Assembly (NCBI GenBank): GCA_009809945.1
Contig: WTPW01000345.1
Coordinates: 1 to 64,000, forward strand
Direction: 5' to 3'
DNA: 64,000 bases
Source: Gigaspora margarita
Taxonomy: Eukaryota > Glomeromycota > Glomeromycetes > Diversisporales > Gigasporaceae
Part shown: one piece after another, positions 56,123-64,000 of the stretch
Numbering within the stretch: the first letter of the stretch is position 1
How the letters are laid out: every line of letters begins with the position of its first letter
The notes under the pieces: model-generated
Seen by the model: the letters and a program-made list of their open reading frames with translations, nothing else
Told to the model about the DNA's origin: nothing
Database searches by the model: none
Made by a program: the position numbers and the translations under genes

Positions 56123-56345
56123 GTCCGAAGCGTAGTAAGAACACACCTGTACGAGTAAACTTGAATGCACATCTATGCAATGTTAGTCAGCTCCAGCCAA
56201 TAAAATTTGAAAATTGTAGTTCTCGTGATAATCTGCAGTCAGTGTAACAATTGTATAATAAACTGTTTCTGGTATTACACATGTGCACTATTTTGCATGA
56301 CTATGTATTAATTAAAAATAATGTGCTTGTTTTCGCTTCGGACCT
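56123..56345. mobile_element. 223-bp MITE with GTCCGAAGCG ends
   Basis: GTCCGAAGCGTAGTAAGAAC at the left is inverted at the right as GTCCGAAGCGAAAACAAGCA. The interior is not AT-extreme (GTCAGCTCCAGCC, CTCGTGATAATCTGCAGTCA). A possible relative begins at 63143 (GTCTAGAGCGAAGCAACAGA). Target duplication unclear. Confidence 0.72.
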
Positions 56346-57105
56346 ATATCAGATTCTGATTTCCTAGTTTTATATTTGCTATATAATTATGAAATAATAC
56401 ATAAGGAGTTATTTTAAATTTTAGTATGAATTAATTTAATTTAGACCAAAAATTTGAACTATATCCTATTGCGTTATTTCTTACTTTTTATATATATTTG
56501 TTTTTGTAACTGCATAGATACATCACATATTCATCTAATAGTTACCTGTTACATTTAACCAATCAAATCCAGATCAGTTTAAAAATTAAAACAAATAATA
56601 ATTGTATGATGTGAGACTAAAAGAACATCAAAGATTTTAATATATAGATAAGATAACATTTGTTTATATAATTTGTATAACAAGAACTGTCAAATATAGA
56701 TGTATCATAATACAAATTAAATTATATAGAAATGTTATCCAATTAAATCCTTGAATTTGAATATACTCTTTCATTTGGCACTTAACTATGCACTTCATTT
56801 TACTATATTCCTGATAAAAAATATCTTAAAACTTCTTTTTTGTTAAAACAAGCCTATTTCTTAAAAGGTTAAATCCACTATTTTGAACTAACAAACCATT
56901 ATTTTTGAGCAAGTTTACTATATAATAATCTAATCTAAACCCTAACTGAGCACTTACTCTAACTCTAATCTAATATAAATAAACTTGAAAGAATTTTGGT
57001 CTAATTATATAGGAGTGATAATTCTAACTTTAACTTTAACTATTTGTAGATATGCATGTATAAAAATTCTATATAGCTTTTTTTGTATTTATAGCTATAC
57101 TATTA
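56346..57105. other. AT-rich spacer with one small hairpin
   Basis: No gene. A hairpin near 56650-56735 has arms AGATAACATTTGTTTATATA and the inverse of ATATAGAAATGTTATCC. CTAAACCCTAACTGAGCAC at 56935 is a further isolated telomere-like word. Confidence 0.5.
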
Positions 57106-58374
57106 CATTAGCGTAAAAAATATACATAAGCCTCTGTAAGTTTTTACGCAAATGTAAACTTACGAAAAATCTATGATTAGTTCAGAATATTACGTAGGGG
57201 TAATAATTACGTAAGTTTACGCTATAGTAACTAAGGAGTATTAAGCAGGTGTAATAATTACGAACATTTATAGCATAGTGAATTCGAAATATAGCAAAAA
57301 TATTACAAATATTAAAAACTGGTAAAAGCTAGTATAAATCCATAAAATATTATAATTAATTAATAATCATATTCACATAATCATGCTTTTTGCAAATTTT
57401 TAAACGTTATACAAGTTTTTGCAAGTTTTTGCAAGGTTTTGCAATTTATTATAAAATTTTATATATTTTTTTTTATACATTATATTTTAAATTTTTAATT
57501 AATATTATATATTTTATTATATATTATTATATATTTTTTACAAAAATTAATAAAAAAAATAATAAAAAAAAATAAACCTCAAAAAAATAAAACTAAAAAA
57601 AAATATCAAAAAAATAATAATATTTTAAATACTTTCGCACTTTGTCACATTTAATTCTATAAAAATACTAGCCTAACACACTTATTTTCTTTACTCTGCA
57701 GTTAGCTATTATTTTCTTTTTTTTATATTCGCTTATATTTGCTACTTCTTGCAAAGTGCTAGAGAAGTTAGAGTTGGTATTTTTGCAAAGTACCAGAAAT
57801 CAGATTGTTTTTTTGCAAAGTTTCAAAAAAAGTCAGGAATAAATAAAATAAAATAAAATAAAAAAAAACAGTAAAAAAAAAACAAACAAAAAACAAAACT
57901 GTAAGCAAATTAAAAAAANNNNNNNNNNNNNNNNNNNNNNNNNNNNNNNNNNNNNNNNNNNNNNNNNNNNNNNNNNNNNNNNNNNNNNNNNNNNNNNNNN
58001 NNNNNNNNNNNNNNNNNNNNNNNNNNNNNNNNNNNNNNNNNNNNNNNNNNNNNNNNNNNNNNNNNNNNNNNNNNNNNNNNNNNNNNNNNNNNNNNNNNNN
58101 NNNNNNNNNNNNNNNNNNNNNNNNNNNNNNNNNNNNNNNNNNNNNNNNNNNNNNNNNNNNNNNNNNNNNNNNNNNNNNNNNNNNNNNNNNNNNNNNNNNN
58201 NNNNNNNNNNNNNNNNNNNNNNNNNNNNNNNNNNNNNNNNNNNNNNNNNNNNNNNNNNNNNNNNNNNNNNNNNNNNNNNNNNNNNNNNNNNNNNNNNNNN
58301 NNNNNNNNNNNNNNNNNNNNNNNNNNNNNNNNNNNNNNNNNNNNNNNNNNNNNNNNNNNNNNNNNNNNNNNNNN

Positions 58375-59356
58375 TTTTTTTTTTTTTTTTTTTTAAAGTG
58401 TCCGTCTTCGGGAACTAGGAATTTTTATTCAAGATATTAGGGCCGTTGGTATCCACTTAAGGGAATACCAGCATTTGTTACATTGATGAGAGTACAACTA
58501 GCCACACCTGCAACATTTGGTTGCCTATTTAAGTAGCCACCCGAGGGTCCTACACTAGCTGCCATACCTGCAACCCGCATACCGGCATTGCCTATTTAAA
58601 CCCTCTGGTCTCTGATTCGCCTGCCAACCCATCTTGTATCACCGGTACAGCCACCAGTTTCTAAACCTGGAGTTCGTACCGGATGCTAATCACCACCCTT
58701 AGGACTAATTTATCCTCGACGGAAAACTTGGTAGAGCAGTCCCTGTCCCACCCAGGTATTACCTACACTTCAGTAACTTACACTATAGCTTTACCTATAC
58801 ACTTGCAGTCCAGGGGTTACCTAAACCGCTACCATTACCTACTTCTGCTCTTGTAAGGTTCGCTCCAACCCCAGCACCCACCTCACCATCCTACCGGTCC
58901 TTATACCGGATCTACAAACTTCCAAACCAGTTAGCCCAGAAGGGTCGATATGGCCTTCTTCCCTTGGTACCTAATTCTGAAACATAGGTTCTTTTTCTCC
59001 GGTGCGACTCCGGCAGCCAGGTTGGTGAACCCCCTCCTCGAGGGTCTTATCGTCTGATTCTCCGGCTCCGGTTTCTGATATTCTGGTTTTGGTAGCACTG
59101 TCAAAGATCTTTGCTACCTCCTTACTCGGGGCTTGCCAAACGGGTTTCCATTTCTCTGGTTCTTTGGATTTGTGTGCCCAAAGGCTCCCATTCGAGATGG
59201 TGTACCAAGGCCTACAGGTAATGTACCCAACCGATCGATGAGAAGCAGTTACCAGAACACAGGTCTATTTTTCAAAGCGTCGCCAGTGGGATTTAAACCC
59301 TAGACCTGCCACTTGGGGGGTGACAACTTAACAACTTCCCTAAGTCGCCACACCCT
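58375..59356 (-). mobile_element. tRNA-headed long retroposon, copy 3 (best preserved)
   Basis: On the - strand the head (59356-59281) has GGCGACTTAGGGAAGTTG, then AAGTGGCAGGTCTAGGGTTT with AAATCCCACTGGCGACGC, resembling a tRNA with A- and B-box-like words. The body of about 880 bp ends GAATAAAAATTCCTAGTTCC, CGAAGACGGACACTTT and an A tail running into the gap, so AATAAA lies about 30 nt before the tail. The sequence is much richer in G and C than its host. No long ORF conserved among copies; it is probably a long SINE or a chimeric retroposon moved by a LINE. Confidence 0.85.
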
Positions 59357-59571
59357 GTTCATAACAAAAATTGCTGAAATCAAGTTGTATATATTCTTAT
59401 AAAGTTCTGAAAAAGTCTGAGTTTGCTTGCAAAGTGTCAAAAAAGCCAAATTATTTTTCTTGCAAAGTGCCGGAATAAAATAAATTAATAAAAAAAAATA
59501 AAAAAAAACAAAAACAAAAACAAAAACAAAAAGAACAAAAATCATCAAACGAAAAAATAAATAAAGCACTA

Positions 59572-59737
59572 AGGGGCATGCCATTTATTACATAATTTTT
59601 ACTATGAAACATGGTCAGAGGTAGTGATTACGTCTATATATTATATTAAGTAATCTGAATTAGATAAAGTGATCACACCATACATGGATGAGGAAGGCTT
59701 TTAAGTAAAAAATATTACGTAATAAATGGCATGCCTC
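59572..59737. mobile_element. 166-bp MITE, GGGGCATGCC family, copy 2
   Basis: AGGGGCATGCCATTTATTAC at one end is inverted at the other; TA flanks (59570-59571, 59738-59739). It is inverted relative to 8274-8440 and shares CATACATGGATGAGGAAGGC. Confidence 0.92.
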
Positions 59738-60517
59738 TAACTGAACCTTTATTTCTTTAAAGAAGAGTTCTCTGAAATTTAGAAATTGGTAGTGAAATTA
59801 GTTGTGTGTTCTTGCAAAGTATCAGAAGCCTGAGTTGGCTTGTGCAAAGTGTCAAAAAGTTGTCAGATTTTTTGCAAAGTACTAAAAAATTAGAGTTGGT
59901 GTTTTTTGTAAAAATAAAATAAAAAAATTAAAAAATAATAAATAAAAAAAAAATGACAAAACAAAAATGAAACTAAACAAAACAAAACGAAACCAGAAAA
60001 AAAAAACAAAACAAGAACAAAAAAACAATGTAAAATTAATAGAAGATCTAAATTTTAACAAAAAAGAATAAACAAAGATCTAATCTGATTTTGTACTATG
60101 CTCATCGAAACATTTTGAAACATTTTAGTCAAACTTGCCCTTGGTATAATCTAGGCTACAGATCTACTGATCCAGCTTGCCTAAAATATTTCAAAAGTAT
60201 TCAAAATATTTCAAAAATATTAAATCTAAAATATTTTGAGGTTTTTCGAAATATTTTGCAATGTTTTTCTTAAACACCATAAGAAAATTGTAAATTTATA
60301 AAAAAATTTTATATAAATTTATGATTTTCTTATGTACTGTAAGACTTATGTAGTTTTATACTAAATCTTATGTAAGTTTACAATTTTCTTACATACCGTA
60401 AAAAACTTGCGCAAAATTACACATATATATTTTTGCTGATGTATATACAACATCTTGGTAAAACTTTTATACTATTTAATATAAAGTTATATACATATAT
60501 ACGTTCTTATATATATA

Positions 60518-60726
60518 TAGTCACCTTTTTCTAATCCAAACCTCTCTAAACTGAACACTATTAAACTCTCTCTAAACCAAACAAACTTATCTAGAATATT
60601 TGTAAATTTTATTATAAAAGAAAGTTTTAATTAGCTATATATAACTTTTTGAAAACTGAACTTTTTCAAATTTTAACATAGTAAAAAAAAGTAGTCCCGG
60701 CAGTTCAGATTAGAAAGAGTTGACTG
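60518..60726. mobile_element. 209-bp pogo-like MITE
   Basis: TAGTCACCTTTTTCTAATCC and (inverted) CAGTCAACTCTTTCTAATCT are the ends, with TA on both sides. Words CTAAACTGAAC and CTCTCTAAACCAAAC repeat in the left half. CAGT-like ends and TA target fit pogo-type MITEs. Confidence 0.72.
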
Positions 60727-60728
60727 TA

Positions 60729-61410
60729 TATACAATTTTGTAATTTTATTGAATCTATTCTATCAAAATTACAAACTTAATCATATTGGCTAGAGTATCA
60801 TTTAGTTAATTTTTATTAGGTACTCCAGAAATTATAAAAACAGCTATAAGCAATATCTAGTCTTATTTATAGTTTTTAACTATTCAATATATCAAATTAA
60901 TCATAGTTTAAAATAAAAAAAAAGCTTATAAAAGCATTAATTAAACAAAAATAAAACAAACCCAAAAGTTATAGTACTTACCTGAAAAACCAACCTAACT
61001 TATATCTAATTGTCTTTTTTATTAAGCCTAATATTGGCTTTACAAACATCTTGTTAGAATTGTTAATTTACTGTTATTTTTAAAATTTTTTAGTAAATTT
61101 ACCAGGTAGTTTGCTAAATTACTAGTAAATTTACCTTAGTTATTTTAAAGATAGAGTATATAATAACAATTTATCTAAAAAATTATATATACAACCACAA
61201 ATTTAAAGTATATTTTTACAAAATACATTTTTGATTATTATATACTGTCTTTCTTCTCTATAATTATGCAGTTTGTTGTAGCAAAAATAGTGATTATATA
61301 GAGATGTAATTATATAATAATTACTCTATATCTGATATAATTACATCTAATATTGTGGTTTATATTATGTGATTATATAGAAGTAAATTATAATCACAAA
61401 TAGTTGCTAT
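60729..61410. other. AT-rich spacer
   Basis: No gene, no clear repeat ends. Very AT-rich, including AATTTACCTTAGTTATTT and ATATAATTACATCTAATAT words. Confidence 0.4.
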
Positions 61411-61412
61411 TA

Positions 61413-61661
61413 GGGTTCCGCAATTCTATTTGATTCAATTTGATTCGATCAAATATTCGATCTTAAATCAAATTCAAATACAGAAATTTCTCAAATTCAA
61501 ATTAACAAAATATTCGATTTAATTCAAAAATATTTAATAAAAATTACAAATAAATTTGATTTGATTTGATTTGATCAAATCAAATTCAAATCAAGAGCTT
61601 ATTCGATTTGATCAAATTCAAATATGTCTAATATTCGATTCAATTCGACTTTGAGGAACCC
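61413..61661. mobile_element. TTTGAT-rich MITE, copy 2
   Basis: GGGTTCCGCAATTCTATTTG to TTTGAGGAACCC, TA-flanked; the interior is TTTGAT/ATCAAA words, many as TTCGAT. Same family as 4200-4481. Confidence 0.85.
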
Positions 61662-61663
61662 TA

Positions 61664-62460
61664 ATTGCTATATATAAAAGTCCAAATTGTACTAAGTGAA
61701 TCGACTTATATGCATTAAGTAAAGTTGTTTGGAATAACAAATTACACATATCTTAAAGTTTTATATAATTTGGATAAAGTTTTATTAATTAATTTCTTTA
61801 CTTTATATTAGACAAAAAATAAATAAATTGTTTTTTTGTTCAATACATAATGAAACAAATTAAAATAGTTTGTCAAAAATTCTAAAATATGTATAATTTG
61901 CCATGTCAAACAGCTTTTTTTAATCAATTTACTTACTGTAAATTCTTGAAAATAAGCTACTCCTTTGTTTTGATCAAAAAACCCAAAAACTTATTTACCC
62001 AAAAATAAGCTACTTCCATGATCAATAATAGTCACTACATAGTAAAGTTAAAATTTTATTATATAAATCAATAATAATTGATTAAGTAAACTTATTAAAA
62101 AGATCAAAATATATATACAGTAAATTTTTTAGCAAAATTAAAGGACATTTTATTATTTGACTTTTGATTTTTACATTTGATAAAAAAAGTAAAATTTTTC
62201 AAAAAAGTATATTTGACAAATGTAAAAATTTAAAGTCAAATAATAAAAATTCTCCAACTTTGAATAAAATTTTAAAGTATTTGCATTTAGATCTTCTAAA
62301 CAAGTTTACTTAAGCGATTATAATCAATTTATTTAGTAGAATTTGGACTTCACTATGTAGCAACTACTTGCAATCACTAAAAACTAAATTTAATCTAAAA
62401 CAAGCTACTTCTGATTTTTTGTATAACAAAATATAGCTTACTTTTAGAAATATATAGTAG
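61664..62460. repeat. Foldback modules with GAAAATAAGCTACT flanks
   Basis: A partial AAGTAAAGTTGTTTGG foldback (61670-61930) is followed by GAAAATAAGCTACTCC words and a complete foldback (62025-62385; arms GTCACTACATAGTAAAG and GATTAAGTAAACTTATTAAA with complements). GCTACTTC and AATATAGCTTACTTTTA follow. The whole looks like the 8672-8989 family expanded by a nested foldback. No gene. Confidence 0.6.
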
Positions 62461-62625
62461 TAAAATTTGGACTTTTATATATAATGTTGTGATTATATAA
62501 GAGTATTTTACTAATAAAAAAATCTCAAAAAGCTTCTAAAAAATGTGATAGTGATTATAAGCTATTTGTGATTATATAAAAGTATTTTTTATATAAAAAA
62601 ATAGTAGTTAAATTTTGTGTAATTA

Positions 62626-62822
62626 CAGTAAAACCTCTATAAGTGCACACTCTATAAGTGCACATACTATATAAATTTTTTCTAAATACACGGCATTACT
62701 TGGTTCCAACTTATAAGAGCATTATATATTTTGCTCTCTATAAATGCACACTCTCTTTAAGTGCACGTTTTGCTTTTTTTTGACTATAGTCCTGAGGGGG
62801 TGCACTTATGGAGGTCTTACTG
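62626..62822. mobile_element. 197-bp pogo-like MITE
   Basis: CAGTAAAACCTCTATAAGTG and (inverted) CAGTAAGACCTCCATAAGTG are the ends, exactly flanked by TA (62624-62625, 62823-62824). CAGTANAACCTC is the known end of pogo/Tigger elements. Six or so AAGTGCAC/GTGCAC words lie inside. No ORF. Confidence 0.93.
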
Positions 62823-62927
62823 TATATAGAAGTTGTGACTATAGAGGAGGTAGTTGTAGAGGAGAATGATAGTAATAAACAAAATTTTTATTTTATAAAA
62901 ATTACTAGAAATAACCAGCAGTGATTA

Positions 62928-63082
62928 GAGCTATGACAGATATTACATAATATCATTTTATCAGAGAGCTACCCCCCTCCCCCACATAAGACCAATTAGC
63001 CAATCAAATTGCATAATTAGTCTTATGTAAAAATTTTTTTGACCCCCCCCCTAGGATATTACGTAATATCTGTCACTGCCCT
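62928..63082. mobile_element. 155-bp deletion derivative of the 39575 element
   Basis: Ends GAGCTATGACAGATATTACA and (inverted) AGGGCAGTGACAGATATTAC, TA-flanked (62926-62927, 63083-63084). Both ends continue with the same CCCCCTCCC/CACATAAGAC sequence as 39575-39640, but the palindrome array is missing. Confidence 0.88.
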
Positions 63083-63169
63083 TATCACTATTTTTAGATA
63101 TTTTTAGTATTAAGATAAAGTTATAGAGATTTTGGTTTTTATTGTCTAGAGCGAAGCAACAGACTTATA

Positions 63170-63701
63170 GGGGGCTTCCATAAATAACGTTATGTACCCC
63201 TACATAGTAGCTCTTGACCCCCCCTCTATTATATAAAAAAAAATTTAAAAATCTGTATATTTATATATATAATTTTACAAAAACTTGAATATATTATGAC
63301 CCAGTAATCCAATCTGGATGATTTTGGTACCATCCGATTTGTCTCTATAAGACGAATCCAATGGTACCAAAATCATTTCATTTGGATTACTGGATCACGT
63401 TTTATTAACAAAATACTATTGATTTTATAGTAATTTTATAAGAAAACATAATAACCAATAGTATTTCGTTAATAAAACGTGATACAGTAATCCAAATCAA
63501 ATGATTTTGGTACCATTCGAGTCCTCTCCTCGAGACGATTCGAATGGTACCAAAATCATCCAATTTGGACTACTGGATCAAGTTTTAGACAAATTTTTAT
63601 AAAAAAATTGCGTTATATTGGGGGGGATCCCCTAAATATTGGAAAATCGTTATATTTTGAGGGACCCCCCTCAAGCATAACGTTATTTATGGATGCCCCC
63701 A
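63170..63701. mobile_element. Composite palindromic element (P family), copy 3
   Basis: The ends GGGGGCTTCCATAAATAACG and (inverted) GGGGGCATCCATAAATAACG are nearly identical and lie next to TA. Two palindromic modules (GGTACCATCCGATTTGTCTC and GGTACCATTCGAGTCCTCTC with inverses) flank a central palindrome (ACGTTTTATTAACAAAATAC). This is the best-preserved copy. The apparent ORF at its right edge is not a gene. Confidence 0.92.
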
Positions 63702-64000
63702 TATTTCTACGCTCTTTAATAACTGAAATTACGTTTTTGATACATTTATTATTAAAATATCATAAATGTAATAGTGGCATTTTCCGTCTGTAATGCCGTG
63801 TATCTATATTTGTACATTTGGTGCAACAACAATACAGATTTTATGCATTTGTGTCATGGGCTCGATTACCCAGGTAACTAATTTTATACATATTATAGCA
63901 TGTAATTACTGTATTAATTTATTACTGTATTTCTCTGAAAATAACACCCCCTTGGAGCAATTTTTAAAGCTGAAATTCTCGTGATCTAGTGATCGGATCT
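63702..64000. other. Unresolved end of window
   Basis: TTTCTACGCTCTTTAATAAC after the P element probably continues the element it entered. TACTGTATTTCTCTGAAAAT followed by AACACCCCC at about 63928 resembles the ends of the elements at 8672 and 10197, so a further element may start here and leave the window. No gene. Confidence 0.45.

Larger units (their letters stand above)
57106..60441. mobile_element. CGTAA-type TIR element, TA target, interrupted
   Basis: The left end CATTAGCGTAAAAAATATAC and the inverted right end CATCAGCAAAAATATATATG are TA-flanked (57104-57105, 60442-60443). Inside: TTTTTGCAAGGTTTTGCAATTT, an AGTTAGCTATTATTTTC segment, and many degenerate CTTGCAAAGTGCCAGAA words. It contains a 456-base N gap (57919-58374), the retroposon at 58375-59356 and a MITE at 59572-59737. 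No transposase. Confidence 0.85.

Noticed and set aside
1-64000. LTR retrotransposons
   Set aside because: I found no pair of long direct repeats with TG...CA ends, and no protease or integrase motifs; all RT sequences have non-LTR features (endonuclease upstream, A tail).

Overview
This is an AT-rich eukaryotic window with two assembly gaps (18428-18438 and 57919-58374). It contains almost nothing but transposable elements, many inserted into one another. I found no intact host gene, rRNA, true tRNA gene, CRISPR array or prokaryotic signal. Fungal-type non-LTR retrotransposons, hAT, Mutator-like and TA-target elements, and TTAGGG-like tracts suggest a repeat-bloated early-diverging fungus. 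An arbuscular mycorrhizal (Glomeromycotina) genome is my best guess, but this is inference.

Layout. 0-3.9 kb: MITEs and a 1.2-kb foldback element. 3.9-18 kb: one badly decayed LINE on the + strand (LINE A: ORF1-like, endonuclease, RT, RNase H, CCHC), split by at least ten insertions whose target duplications let the reading frame be followed across the breaks. 18-20.6 kb: a Mutator-like element and a foldback. 20.6-28.1 kb: a tRNA-headed retroposon that was hit by a GATTAGTC palindromic array and by a full-length 5.9-kb LINE on the - strand (LINE B, 16-bp target duplication), itself hit by two hAT MITEs. 28.6-33.5 kb: a third LINE (LINE C, - strand) with hAT and TA-target insertions. 33.5-64 kb: TA-target TIR elements, composite palindromic elements, hAT elements rich in GGGTCA, minisatellites, three further retroposed sequences (one probably an mRNA retrocopy at 53.7-54.8 kb), pogo-like MITEs and T-rich low-complexity DNA.

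How the parts fit. LINEs A-C could have supplied the machinery that copied the poly(A)-tailed retroposons (2.7, 20.6, 35.9, 42.8, 53.7 and 58.4 kb). The DNA elements are all non-autonomous: none encodes a recognisable transposase, so their enzymes must lie elsewhere. The least-explained structure is modular. Several element families with different ends and different target duplications carry the same internal palindromes: an AAGTAAACTTGTTYAG module, a TTTTGGTACCATTCGA/GTCTC module, and a cassette with TTAGGG-like repeats. This suggests modules exchanged between families or sites under common selection.
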